Shown here piece after piece: positions 26,160 to 35,652 of a DNA stretch of 64,000 bases; the first letter of the stretch is position 1; each line of letters begins with the position of its first letter. The notes under the pieces were generated by a model. That model was given only the letters and a program-made list of their open reading frames with translations. It was not told where the DNA came from and ran no database searches. Location: positions 1 through 64,000 of the forward strand of contig JAIXOR010000039.1 in assembly GCA_027486655.1 (NCBI GenBank), in the 5' to 3' direction. This DNA is from Verrucomicrobiaceae bacterium (GTDB taxonomy: Bacteria; Verrucomicrobiota; Verrucomicrobiia; Verrucomicrobiales; Akkermansiaceae). The translations under genes were made by a program, and so were the position numbers.

Positions 26160-29100
26160 TCACGGCACCAGCACCTTGAGTCGTCCGAACTGCGTGGCAT
26201 TCGACGCGCGTGGCACATAGACTCTCACCCGGTCGGTGGGCGAGTTGGCGGGTGGAGTGAAGTTGAAATTGTCATCCACCTGGATCACCACGCCCGGGAT
26301 TGCGATCGTCGGTATCCAGGATCCTGCCAGGCTGCTGGCTGTTTCGCAAGTCGCGGTGATGCCTGCGTTGGTCGATAGATCGCTGCGACGATAAGTGAAA
26401 AGGAGATAGCTTCCGGAGGGAATGGTCGGTGAGGTGACGGGATGGGTCACCATTTCAAGGGTGGGCAGCAGAGAGGCATCCATGATGAGTTGAGGATTGC
26501 CGCCGATGACCATTTCCACGCCATTGGGGATGCCATCTTGGTCGGGGTCTCGATCCGCGCCAATGATTGTCAGGTCGCTCACACCCGGGAAGAAGCCTTC
26601 GATCCAGGAAGTGTAGGAGGCGGCAGAGCTCAGCGTGAGGATGCCGGTGGCCTCGGTGAAGGTGTATTTTTTGTTCCCCACGGTCCTGGTCCAGACATTG
26701 TTGGCCTCCGACCATCCGGCACCAGCGATGGCAAACGTCGAACCGTAGGATTCTGTGAGGCCCGCCGTATTGACGATCATCCATGAACCGGAGGTCAGCG
26801 GTGATGCGTCTGTCAGGGTGGTATCCATATTGAAATCACCATTGACGGCGACGATCCCCGATCCCGTGATGCGGTTGTTGGTGCCTGAGGTGGCACCGAT
26901 CACGAAGGTGAGTTGGGCATTGTCGGCGAGAATAAGGGTGCCATCGCTCACGGTGGTATCGCCCTTGTAGGTGTTGTTGCCTTGAAGAACCAAAGTTCCG
27001 GTCGAGGTTTTGTTCAGGCCGCTTGTGCCGTTGATGCTAGCGACGTTTTGCAGAGTGCCGGATTCAACGGTGAAAGTGATCCCTCCAATGCCTGAGGCAC
27101 CGATGTCGTGATTGTTCATGTTGAGTGTGCCGCCGTTGAGATTCACAGCGGCGTTGCTGGTTCCGGTTGAGGCACCCCGGATGATGTCTCCCGCGACCGT
27201 GAGTGTGCCGCCGGTGAGGTTGAGTGTGCCGTTGGCTGTTCCGGAGGCTGCGGGTGCGTTTCCGAGGCGGATGGAGTTCCCGCCATTCGCCGCCACGATC
27301 ACGCTGCCGCCGGAGATGTTCAGGGTTCCTGACGCGGTTCCTGAGCCTAGGGTGTTTACTCCGAGTTGGACGGGGTTGGTGGTGTTGTTGATGGTGACCG
27401 AACCACCTCCGAGGGAGATGATGCCGGTGGCGCTTGCTGCGGCTCCTGCGCTTCCACCGCGGCTGCCGGAGGTAAGATCGTTGGCATCGAGCGTCCCGGC
27501 GTCGAATTTGAACTGGGCCGTGGTAGGGCCGGTCCCCAGTGTGCGGATTCCGAGGTTCATCGTGCCGAATCTCAGGTCGGCGGAGTGGCCTGTCGTGTCA
27601 AACAGGTTGCTTGGTTGGCCGACGCCGGTGTTCATGTTGACGACCCCGATATTCAGGTTCGTGCGTCCGTTGACGGAGTCGGTCTGACTGCGGATCTTCA
27701 GTGTTCCGGTGGCTCCGCTGAAAGTGAGGCTGCCATTGCTGCGGCCGTCGCCGGTTCCGATCCCACCGAGGTTCAGGGTGTCCACGTTGATGACAGTGGC
27801 TCCGCTGCCGAGCTTGAGTGACTGGACGGCTGTGGCACCGCCGTTGGCTGAGCCATCGGGCGATCCGAGGAGGAGAGTGGCCGCCTGGATGGTGCTGTTA
27901 GAGGCGAGCAAGACGGTGGACCCGCCGCCGTTGGCGCTGCCGCTGTTGGTTGGGCTTCCGACACGGAAGCTGCCGGTTCCGAGATTGGCGAAGAAGGTGG
28001 AGAGCCCGCTCATGTCAAGGATGCCGGAGTTTCCCACATTGGTCGTTGCCCCGTTGCCTATCTGGACGGTGGCGTTGGTCGGTGCGGCACTGTTTCCGAT
28101 GGAAAGGGTTCCCGATCCCGTGATTTCCACTCCGGTGGACGAATGCGGCAGGGCCGTGGTGTTGAAACCGACGGTGAATGCGGCGTTGATCTGAAGGGTC
28201 CTGCCACTGCCGATGGTGATGGAGTTGGTGGAGTTGGTGCGTGCGAGGAACGCTCCGGCAAACGTGGCACTGGAACTGGTGAGATCCAGAATTCCTGAAT
28301 TCGTGCCACCGGTGGTTGAGCCGAAAGTAAGGCTTCCTGTGAGTGAGGGATTGGTGCTGGTGATCCGCAGCGTGCCGTTGTCGATGAGGGTGCCACCACT
28401 GTAGTTGTCCGTGGCGGTGGCGCTGAGACCGGAGAGGGTCCACGTGCCGGTGTTGCTCTTGGTGAGAGAAAGGGTTCCGATGCCGTTGGTGATCGCACCG
28501 TTGATGGAATTGCCGATGCTGGTCCCTCCCAGATTGAGGGCCTTGGTGGTGCCTCCGCTGGGAATGGTCAATCCACCGGCGATGGTGAGGTTTGCGGTAG
28601 TTGGGTTGAAAAGGGTGGAGCCGTCGACACCACCCGAAAGGTTCACCTTGGGAAACGAGATCCCGCCTGTTCCGCTTGTGACGTTCGTGCCGCTGGTGAA
28701 GTGGTAGGTGTTTACGCCGAAATTCGCTTCACCGAGCACGTGGGTAATTCCCGCGCCGGCGGTTGCGCGATCGGACACGATGGTGGCCTGTGCGCTCGAA
28801 CCGCCGCCGATGATCGGGAACGTTGCAAAGGCGGTATCGGTGGCAAGGTGGAGGGTGCCTGGGTTGGTTCCGTTGTTGATATTGACCTGGCGGGAGTTTT
28901 GCACTGCTGCCGGATTGGTGAGACGGAGCGTGCCGCCGCCGATGATGGTGAGTCCTGTGTAGGTGTTTGCGCCGGAGAGCACCCAGGTGCCGGTGCCGGA
29001 CTTGGTGAGGGAAGTCACTCCTGTGGTGATGTCCTGGTTGCCGATGGTGACTGTGGTTAGATTGTCACCGATAATTGCGGCAAGTGTGTTCGCGCCAGTG

Positions 29101-32100
29101 TTGGCACCTGTCAGCGTGAGGGTCTTGTCAGCCGTGCTGCTGCTGAAGCCCATGGCACCGGTGTTGGTGAAGTTCACTGCGCCTGTTCCTGAGGCGTCGA
29201 TACTGCTGGAGGCTTGAAGCGAGAAGAGACGGTTTGTGCTGACAGCCGGCCCCGTGTATTGGAGGGTGCCACCATTGAGAATGAGATTGCCCACCGCATT
29301 GGAGGAGGCACCGATGCTGCTGTTGCTGCTGCCGTTCGCAAGGGTGGCGGCTTGAAGTGTGCCGGCGCTGATGCGGGTGACGCCGGTGTAGGTGTTGTTG
29401 CCGTTGAGGAACAAGGTGCCCGTGCCGGTCTTGGCAAGGCCCGCTGTGCCAGCCACGACGTTGTTGAGTTGTGTCGTGTTGTTCTTCACCTCGATGGTGG
29501 GCGTTGTTCCAGCCAGCGTCATCGTATTGCCGGAACTGACGGTCCAATTCTGAGTGCCTGAAGTGTCGCCAAATTTCCAGATCCGCGCCGTGCGGTTCGC
29601 GCCCATCGAGAGGTTTGTGTCGGCGAGGAGGTCCACCGCGCTGAAATCCATCGTCGTGCTGCTCGTCGGGGCCGGCACGATGGCGTCTTCCCAGTTTGTA
29701 GGGGTCGTCCAATTCTGTGCGCCGCCTGCGGTCTGGGCCCAGATGTTGGGTTGAGGTGGTTTCGCCGGAAACTCCGCGGCGGCGAGGTTGATGCTGTATC
29801 CACTCCCCGTGGTGGTGGTGAACGCCGGGGTAACCGCACTGGGCGTGGCGACCAATCGATAGCCCGAGGCATGGCCTCCATATCCACCGCCCCATGATCC
29901 GGAGCTGACTTGAGTCAGCGGTGTGGCAGCAGCCGCGTTGACCGTGGGCGTGCCTGACGAGTTGGGATTGCCTGAGTTTTCGAGAACGGCGATCACCGCT
30001 GAGTTCACTCCAGCGGTGGTGAAACTCACGGAGTTCGCCGTGGTACCGGTCCTGCTGTTGGTAACGGCGAATCCGGCCATCGTGTTCGACAAGGCGTAAG
30101 CGGCTCCGATCCCGCCATTGGGGTTCTCCGCAGAGACCTCGATGGTGCCGGTGCCAATAGGGCCCGGATTGTCGAGGTAGAAAATGGCAGCCGTTCCATT
30201 GCCGCTTCCGGCCTCCTCCTGGATGACTTCCGTCATCACCTTGCCATTGTAGCGGACGTCATAGACGTAGCCGGTGCCACTATTGTTCCTGTCCTCGGTG
30301 GAGACGACCACAACGAGTTTGTCCGCCGTGCCTGCATCGAAGGTGCCAAGGCCTGTGACGGGTTGGAAGCCTTCGAGATTTGCCGGGAGGCTGAACTGTT
30401 GTGTGGAGTTGACCGTGACGGACCTGGTCGTGGCAGCGGCGAGCGTGGTTGCAGATGCGGCCGCCGAAGTCGTTGCGGTCTGCGTGCCGGCCCGCATGGA
30501 CACGGTGTAGGAGTAGGGGGTGCCCGCTTGGAGTCCGGTGTCGGTGTAAGTCCGGCTGGTTTGCCAAGCGCTGGACGTCGCACCGGGATTTCCTGAGGTC
30601 TCGGTGAACTGGTATTCCACCGTTCCTGTAAAACCGAAGGCGAGATTGCCTTTCACCGCCTTCATGGTGACGGCTGAGTTGCTGAAAGCCGTCGGTGCCA
30701 GTTCAAACTCAGCTGGCTCGGGTGTGAGCGGAGCCCATGTGGAGAGCACCTGCGGATTGGCGGGCAGGCCGTTCACTTCGGCATCCGGCGTGAGGAGCAG
30801 CTCGATCTTGGTCACGGCTCCATCGGAGGCAGGGAGGTTGATCGCCTCGGTGACAAGGCTGCCAGTGGAAAACGGATCCTGGCTGGTCACCCAGGAGGCC
30901 GCCAGCATGTAAGTCTTCGTCACGCCACCCTGCACCACCCGCACGCAAAGGTCCGAGCCTGAGGAGGGACTGAAGATGTTGTTGGCCGCAGTCCGGTCGG
31001 CCGCGACCGTGGGATCGAACAAGCGGATCAACCCGGATGTGTAGGGGCCGATCGGCGGATACACCATGGTCACGTCCGGATCCGAGCCGGAAATGGAAGC
31101 CATGATGCTGATCACCTGGGTATCGCGTGTGGTGGGAAATTGCACACCGTTGTTCGAGACGGTCGTCGTGTAGCCACCCGTCGTTTGGTTCCACTCCGCC
31201 CAACTGCCGCTGCTGCCGAGCGCCGGGTTCCACACCACGACGTGGTCATTGAGATAGTTCCGCATTTGATTCGCCGAGTAGTCGGAGAAGTGGTTCAGCA
31301 GGTAGCCCGGCTCCTGGTATCCGGTTCCGCCGCCTTGCATCGGGTCCACCTTGTATGTGCCGACCGGTTTTCCACCGACGTTCCCCGATTGCACGGTGGG
31401 CGGGATGAACTTTTTCGTGGGCAAGTGGAAGGCCCAGGCGGGACCTGCATGGGTATCGTTGTAAATCGCGGGTGCCTGAATGCCGTGCATATCCCCCTTG
31501 TAAGGATAGGCCGCACTATCGCCCCAATGCGGCAGGGAAAGCGCATGACCCAGTTCATGATGCAGAATGCCCTCCGAAGTCCCGCTGCCGACACCTGCGA
31601 AACCTCCCGCCTGCCCGCCTGCAAACGCGTTGTAAACATTCAGGTAATACAGGCTCCAGCGGCCGGAGCGGCCTGCCGCCCGCTTGAGCGCGCCATTCCA
31701 TGCCAGGGCTGCGGCCTGCTCTCCATCAAAAGCCAGACCGGTCTTGGCGGTGTATTCCGCCTTTGACCTGATGCGTGCGGCCTTGGTCCCGACGTCCGTT
31801 CGCGGAGGGATGACCAGTTCGGGGAAAACGACATGGCCGAGGCGTCTTACCTCCAAATCCGCCACCGGCAACTTGGCCTCGAGTTCGGCGAACAGCCCGC
31901 TCGGGTAGTCCGAGTTCGTGTCCGAGAAATACTGCACGTCGGTCATGGTCATCACGATTTTCGTCGGTGCGCCGACTTTCATGTTCGTGATCGTGGTGCT
32001 GGCCGTTCCCGCGTTCACCGTGACCTGCAAGCCGGTCTTGACCCAAGCCGCGGGGATGTAGCCGGTGAAGGTGTTTGCAAACGAATGCTGCACCACTCCC

Positions 32101-32381
32101 AAACCGTCCGGAATCGAGGCAGGCAGCGTGGCAGGTCCTGTGAGCGGGAGAACCAAGGGTGCCTGCCCACTGAGTGAGAGCGTGGCGGTGACCGCAGGTG
32201 ATGCAGGCGCTCCGGGTGCGGTCACGTGCACCTTGATCAAGGCTTCCCGGTTTCCGACCAGACCGAAGTAGGGGTCCGTGGCCTTCAACACATGCGTCTG
32301 GCCAAAGTAAACGGCGTTGATCGTCTGCGCTCGTACGAGGGATGAGGCAAGAGCCAAAGCCAGAATGAAAATCAGTCTCAT
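26160..32381 (-). CDS. Giant secreted M66 (StcE-like) metalloprotease fused to PATR repeats
   Basis: 2073 residues with a signal peptide (MRLIFILALALASSLVRAQ). Residues about 20-520 form a peptidase region whose zinc site HHELGHALSLPHWGD (HExxHx5H, near residue 275) and preceding GGQAGGFAGVGSG fit family M66; its best-known member, StcE, cuts mucin-type glycoproteins. A fibronectin III-like domain follows (EYQFTETSGNPG, about 580-650), then a beta-sandwich. A PATR region from about residue 880 (WAQTAGGAQNWTTPTNWED) carries many LTKSGTGTWVLSGANTYTG repeats. The shared C-terminal module closes it: YTSWIEGFF, DPDQDGIPNGVEMVIGGNP, FGRLKV. No beta-barrel is present. A likely surface-held glycoprotein-degrading enzyme. 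Confidence 0.85.
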   Translation of the reverse strand: MRLIFILALALASSLVRAQTINAVYFGQTHVLKATDPYFGLVGNREALIKVHVTAPGAPASPAVTATLSLSGQAPLVLPLTGPATLPASIPDGLGVVQHSFANTFTGYIPAAWVKTGLQVTVNAGTASTTITNMKVGAPTKIVMTMTDVQYFSDTNSDYPSGLFAELEAKLPVADLEVRRLGHVVFPELVIPPRTDVGTKAARIRSKAEYTAKTGLAFDGEQAAALAWNGALKRAAGRSGRWSLYYLNVYNAFAGGQAGGFAGVGSGTSEGILHHELGHALSLPHWGDSAAYPYKGDMHGIQAPAIYNDTHAGPAWAFHLPTKKFIPPTVQSGNVGGKPVGTYKVDPMQGGGTGYQEPGYLLNHFSDYSANQMRNYLNDHVVVWNPALGSSGSWAEWNQTTGGYTTTVSNNGVQFPTTRDTQVISIMASISGSDPDVTMVYPPIGPYTSGLIRLFDPTVAADRTAANNIFSPSSGSDLCVRVVQGGVTKTYMLAASWVTSQDPFSTGSLVTEAINLPASDGAVTKIELLLTPDAEVNGLPANPQVLSTWAPLTPEPAEFELAPTAFSNSAVTMKAVKGNLAFGFTGTVEYQFTETSGNPGATSSAWQTSRTYTDTGLQAGTPYSYTVSMRAGTQTATTSAAASATTLAAATTRSVTVNSTQQFSLPANLEGFQPVTGLGTFDAGTADKLVVVVSTEDRNNSGTGYVYDVRYNGKVMTEVIQEEAGSGNGTAAIFYLDNPGPIGTGTIEVSAENPNGGIGAAYALSNTMAGFAVTNSRTGTTANSVSFTTAGVNSAVIAVLENSGNPNSSGTPTVNAAAATPLTQVSSGSWGGGYGGHASGYRLVATPSAVTPAFTTTTGSGYSINLAAAEFPAKPPQPNIWAQTAGGAQNWTTPTNWEDAIVPAPTSSTTMDFSAVDLLADTNLSMGANRTARIWKFGDTSGTQNWTVSSGNTMTLAGTTPTIEVKNNTTQLNNVVAGTAGLAKTGTGTLFLNGNNTYTGVTRISAGTLQAATLANGSSNSSIGASSNAVGNLILNGGTLQYTGPAVSTNRLFSLQASSSIDASGTGAVNFTNTGAMGFSSSTADKTLTLTGANTGANTLAAIIGDNLTTVTIGNQDITTGVTSLTKSGTGTWVLSGANTYTGLTIIGGGTLRLTNPAAVQNSRQVNINNGTNPGTLHLATDTAFATFPIIGGGSSAQATIVSDRATAGAGITHVLGEANFGVNTYHFTSGTNVTSGTGGISFPKVNLSGGVDGSTLFNPTTANLTIAGGLTIPSGGTTKALNLGGTSIGNSINGAITNGIGTLSLTKSNTGTWTLSGLSATATDNYSGGTLIDNGTLRITSTNPSLTGSLTFGSTTGGTNSGILDLTSSSATFAGAFLARTNSTNSITIGSGRTLQINAAFTVGFNTTALPHSSTGVEITGSGTLSIGNSAAPTNATVQIGNGATTNVGNSGILDMSGLSTFFANLGTGSFRVGSPTNSGSANGGGSTVLLASNSTIQAATLLLGSPDGSANGGATAVQSLKLGSGATVINVDTLNLGGIGTGDGRSNGSLTFSGATGTLKIRSQTDSVNGRTNLNIGVVNMNTGVGQPSNLFDTTGHSADLRFGTMNLGIRTLGTGPTTAQFKFDAGTLDANDLTSGSRGGSAGAAASATGIISLGGGSVTINNTTNPVQLGVNTLGSGTASGTLNISGGSVIVAANGGNSIRLGNAPAASGTANGTLNLTGGTLTVAGDIIRGASTGTSNAAVNLNGGTLNMNNHDIGASGIGGITFTVESGTLQNVASINGTSGLNKTSTGTLVLQGNNTYKGDTTVSDGTLILADNAQLTFVIGATSGTNNRITGSGIVAVNGDFNMDTTLTDASPLTSGSWMIVNTAGLTESYGSTFAIAGAGWSEANNVWTRTVGNKKYTFTEATGILTLSSAASYTSWIEGFFPGVSDLTIIGADRDPDQDGIPNGVEMVIGGNPQLIMDASLLPTLEMVTHPVTSPTIPSGSYLLFTYRRSDLSTNAGITATCETASSLAGSWIPTIAIPGVVIQVDDNFNFTPPANSPTDRVRVYVPRASNATQFGRLKVLVP

Positions 32382-33174
32382 GGGTTTGATCCTCCGGCAA
32401 TCCAGCCCGGGACATTGACGGCAGGAAGGTGGGGGAAAGGGAAGGTGGGTTTACAAGGCCGTTTTAAACTGCTCCCTATTCCGATCAGACGCTCCGGGTT
32501 AATGCAAACCGGAAAATGGCCATCCGGGAACAAGTCGGTGTGTCGCCCGGAAAGAAGCAAAAGACGCATCGAGGCGCGCAAGTGAGCTTGTGGGCTCTCC
32601 AAGCCTGACTTTTCAGGATTTCGAAGTAGAGCCGCAGTGGCGTTTTGTTGCATCCCGTGGGCATCATTCGGCAGACAAGCGGTTGGGTTCCACCTGTCGT
32701 TTGAATCGGATTCGAAGCCGCTTTTCGTTGGTTCGCCAAGACTGCGTATGGTGGATCAGAAGTTGGGAACAAGACTGCAAGTGCCGGAGCTAGGATGCTC
32801 CAACGGATCGTCCTCGATTCAAACCAGCACTTCCTACCTCGGCAATCAGGGTTACGATTTCATGACCGGTTCCTCTGGGCCTTATGACATCGATTGGGTC
32901 AATCTTGGGTGAACGCCGAATGTCCACACCCCGGGATCGCCGTCGTTCGCGGGCTTGAGCTTTCCGGACTTCGGAAGGCGGAGGTGGACCTTGGGATGAC
33001 TTGATGTCGGCCATGCTGCCTGTGCCGTTGCGCCATGATGAGGGAGGAGCCGGCCCCCTCCGCTGGGGCTGGCGGTCGCCCTCGGTTCTTGCAGGTTGCA
33101 GCGAGGGCGGCTGGTCCGGAAACGGGCGAATCCGCAGCGGATGGCCGGGGTGCCTTCAGAATCGGATTTTCTTG
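32382..33174. other. About 790-base intergenic region, no supported gene
   Basis: Lies between the divergent M66-PATR gene and the feo operon, so both promoters are here. A 91-codon frame at 32637-32912 ends in GSSGPYDIDWVNLG, which resembles the tail of a LamG-like protein, but the upstream part has no domain; at most it is a gene relic. No RNA gene or repeat is seen. Confidence 0.45.
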
Positions 33175-33195
33175 TTGCAAATCAGTCTCAATTGC
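33175..33195. promoter_or_regulatory. Fur-box-like inverted repeat upstream of feoA
   Basis: The partly symmetric element starts TTGCAAATCAG and ends CTCAATTGC. Read on the minus strand, its core ATTGAGACTGATTTGC is close to typical Fur boxes. It sits 15 bases before the first possible feoA ATG and 57 before the second. Iron-repressed expression is the expected consequence. The position and the target genes support the call; a 19-bp consensus comparison was done by eye only. Confidence 0.5.
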
Positions 33196-33210
33196 GGATC
33201 TTCAAAGCAG

Positions 33211-33462
33211 ATGGCACACGGACTTGCAGCCGAGCTCGAAATCGACAGCGCGATGACCTTGAATCAGGTCGGCGTGGGCTGTGATGTTCGGATTCGTGTG
33301 CTGAGTGGTCCGGGCTGTGACCGGCTTCGGGACCTAGGGTTTTGCGAGCAGCTGCAGGTGCGCAAGCTTTCCGGCGGGCGGAATCTGATCTGCTCGGTGT
33401 GCGGCACGCGCATGGCCATCAGCCGCGAGCTTGCGGAGCAGGTGCTGGTGGAAGTCGCGTGA
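33211..33462 (+). CDS. feoA: Ferrous iron transport protein A (FeoA), SH3-like
   Basis: 83 residues from ATG 33211, or 69 from ATG 33253 (MTLNQVGVGCDVRI), which fits the usual FeoA N-terminus better. Neither has a Shine-Dalgarno sequence. The FeoA fold signature is clear: LRDLGFCEQLQVRKL and ICSVCGTRMAISRELAEQVLVEV. FeoA is a small cytoplasmic partner of the FeoB transporter. The gene ends seven bases before feoB, and a Fur-box-like element lies just upstream. The extra cysteines (CSVCG) are common in this subgroup. Confidence 0.9.
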   Translation: MAHGLAAELEIDSAMTLNQVGVGCDVRIRVLSGPGCDRLRDLGFCEQLQVRKLSGGRNLICSVCGTRMAISRELAEQVLVEVA

Positions 33463-33469
33463 CAGGGCC

Positions 33470-35350
33470 ATGCAGGACAGCCCCACGACCATCGCCCTTG
33501 TTGGCAACCCGAATTCCGGGAAGACCACGATTTTCAACGCACTGACGGGGTCGAACGAGAAGGTTGGCAATTATTCCGGGGTGACGGTCGCATTGAAGAG
33601 CGGCGAGTGTTACACCCCCCACGGGCGCAAGCTGCGGGTGCTGGACCTGCCGGGGTGCTATTCGCTGAGGGCTCCTTCTCCGGACGAGAAGGTGGCGGTG
33701 GATGCCTTGAAGGGGGAACTGCCCGGTTATCCGCTGCCGGACCTGGTGGTTTGTGTGGTGGATGCCTCGAACCTCGAACGACACCTCCAGTTGGTGCTTC
33801 AGGTCATCGAGTTGAAGCTGCCGGTGGTGGTCGCTCTGAACATGGTGGACATGGCGGAGAAATCCGGGCTCAGGCTGGATCCGGCGAAGTTGTCCGAGGA
33901 GCTTGGTGTTCCCGTCGTGCCGATGCAGGCCAGTGCGGGGAAGGGGATCATCGAGTTGAAACAAGCGCTGCGTTTCCCGCTTCCGTCATGCCCGGAGCCC
34001 TCGTGGACCGAAGGCGGCACCGACGTGGAAGCCGGGCGGCGCGCCTTCGTCGGCAGGGTTTGCGAACTTGCCGCACGTCGGCCGGATGCCCACCAGCAGA
34101 CGCTTTCGGACCGCCTTGATGCCTGGTTGCTTCATCCATTCTGGGGTTGGCTTGCGTTTCTGGTCACGATGTTCGCGGTGTTCTGGTCCATCTTCTCCTT
34201 CGCGGAGATCCCGATGGGTTGGATCGAATCCGGGCAGGGTGCGATCGCTTCGTGGGTCGAGGGTTTGATGCCGGAGGGCGACCTTCGTTCGCTGCTGATC
34301 GACGGCGTCATCGGCGGTGTGGGTGGCGTGGTGGTTTTCCTGCCGCAGATCCTCCTTCTGTTCTTTTTCATCGGGCTGTTGGAAAGCTCCGGCTACATGG
34401 CCCGGGCGGCCTTTCTGATGGACGGGGTGATGGCCAAGGCCGGCTTGAGCGGCAAGGCCTTCCTGCCGCTTTTCAGTGCGTATGCATGTGCCATTCCCGG
34501 AGTGATGGCCACCCGCACGATCGACTCCGCGAAGGAGCGCCTCGTCACGATTTTCGTGGCTCCGTGGATGAGTTGCTCCGCGCGGCTCCCGGTTTACTTC
34601 CTGATTGTTCCGATGCTGCTGCACGAGAATGAGGGTTCCTGGATGCAGGCGCTGGTTCTTTTCGGCGTGTATGCGCTCGGCACGCTGACGGCCTTCCTCG
34701 CCGCCCGATGGTTGCGCGGCCGCCTGGGTCCGGATGCGGGTGCCAATCACTTTTTGTTAGAGCTGCCTCCTTACCGGGCCCCGCAGTGGGGATACATCCT
34801 GCGGCACGTGGCGGAGCGCGGATGGGCCTTTGTCGCGAAGGCGGGTACCATCATTCTCGGGCTTTCGATCCTGCTGTGGGCGCTGGGCACCTATCCCAAG
34901 CCGAAGGATGAGTCGGTCGATCCGCTGTCTTACAGCGCGATGGGCCGCATCGGCGCGGTGATCGAGCCGGTGGTGAAGCCGCTCGGCTTTGATGGCAGGA
35001 TCGGCACGGCCATCCTGACCTCCTTTGCCGCGCGCGAGGTTTTCAATTCGTCTCTCGCGGTGATTTTCCGGGTGGAGGAGGGGGATGATGAGGAGGAAAC
35101 CCGCGCCACGCTGCGTGAGAAGATTTCCGCCGCCACCTGGCCGGATGGTTCGCCCTTGTTCACTCCGCTCACGCTGGTCTCGATCCTGGTGTTTTTCATC
35201 TATGCCCTGCAATGCCTGCCGACTTCGGCCGTGGTCGCCCGCGAGGCGAGATCCTGGAAGTGGGCGCTCGGGCAGTTTGTGTTCATGTCCGCCTTCGCCT
35301 ATGCGGCGGCTTTGATGGTCTATCAGGGCGGGCGGCTCATCGGATTCTGA
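33470..35350 (+). CDS. feoB: Ferrous iron transporter B (FeoB)
   Basis: About 626 residues from the ATG at 33470; the GTG-type extension back to 33431 would overlap feoA. The N-terminal GTPase has G1 GNPNSGKT, the VGNYSGVTV switch, G3 DLPG, and G4 NMVD. The membrane part carries two Gate-type repeats (FFIGLLESSGYMARAAFLMD, AYACAIPGVMATRTI, TSFAAREVFNSSLAVIF) and about eight or more helices. It is slightly shorter than E. coli FeoB (773), as usual for FeoB lacking a long C-terminal tail. It imports Fe2+ across the inner membrane. Second gene of the operon feoA-feoB-small Cys-rich peptide. Confidence 0.95.
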   Translation: MQDSPTTIALVGNPNSGKTTIFNALTGSNEKVGNYSGVTVALKSGECYTPHGRKLRVLDLPGCYSLRAPSPDEKVAVDALKGELPGYPLPDLVVCVVDASNLERHLQLVLQVIELKLPVVVALNMVDMAEKSGLRLDPAKLSEELGVPVVPMQASAGKGIIELKQALRFPLPSCPEPSWTEGGTDVEAGRRAFVGRVCELAARRPDAHQQTLSDRLDAWLLHPFWGWLAFLVTMFAVFWSIFSFAEIPMGWIESGQGAIASWVEGLMPEGDLRSLLIDGVIGGVGGVVVFLPQILLLFFFIGLLESSGYMARAAFLMDGVMAKAGLSGKAFLPLFSAYACAIPGVMATRTIDSAKERLVTIFVAPWMSCSARLPVYFLIVPMLLHENEGSWMQALVLFGVYALGTLTAFLAARWLRGRLGPDAGANHFLLELPPYRAPQWGYILRHVAERGWAFVAKAGTIILGLSILLWALGTYPKPKDESVDPLSYSAMGRIGAVIEPVVKPLGFDGRIGTAILTSFAAREVFNSSLAVIFRVEEGDDEEETRATLREKISAATWPDGSPLFTPLTLVSILVFFIYALQCLPTSAVVAREARSWKWALGQFVFMSAFAYAAALMVYQGGRLIGF

Positions 35351-35352
35351 TC

Positions 35353-35496
35353 ATGGATTGGCAGACCTACACCGCGGCCGGCATCGTCACCCTCACACTG
35401 GTGGTTTTTCTCGTGCGTCTCTCCAGGCGCAAACCGAAGGCCGGTTGCGGCCATTCCTGCGGCTGCGAAAAGTCCGGGCCTCATCGGCATTCCTGA
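35353..35496 (+). CDS. FeoB-associated Cys-rich membrane peptide
   Basis: 47 residues, starting two bases after the feoB stop. One transmembrane helix (YTAAGIVTLTLVVFLVRL) is followed by a basic segment (SRRKPKAG) and a cysteine/histidine tail CGHSCGCEKSGPHRHS. This matches the FeoB-associated Cys-rich membrane protein family, which takes the place of FeoC in many bacteria. The tail may bind or relay Fe2+ at the cytoplasmic face; that role is inferred from location and composition. Confidence 0.8.
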   Translation: MDWQTYTAAGIVTLTLVVFLVRLSRRKPKAGCGHSCGCEKSGPHRHS

Positions 35497-35520
35497 TCCA
35501 GCGGGGTTTTGGAAAACGTG

Positions 35521-35559
35521 TAGGGGAAATCCCCCGACATGCTTTTAGGGGTTTCCCCC
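35521..35559. repeat. Tandem G4/C4 near-palindromes, 25 bp apart
   Basis: TAGGGGAAATCCCCC (35521-35535) and TAGGGGTTTCCCCC (35546-35559) are two near-palindromic boxes whose starts are 25 bases apart; GGGGAAA at 35523 also pairs with TTTCCCC at 35552. They lie after the feo operon and about 95 bases before the next small gene. They could be a two-site operator or a weak terminator; no T-run follows. Confidence 0.35.
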
Positions 35560-35652
35560 AGTGGACGCTGTGCGGGATACATGTAGCCTCCATTGGCTCG
35601 CGCTGGCTGGGATATGACGGCGGCCGCGAGGCTTTCAAAGGATCGAAAACCC

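Noticed and set aside
32637-32912. 91-codon frame ending in YDIDWVNLG
   Set aside because: Only the last 30 residues look protein-like; no start, signal or family support. At most a relic.
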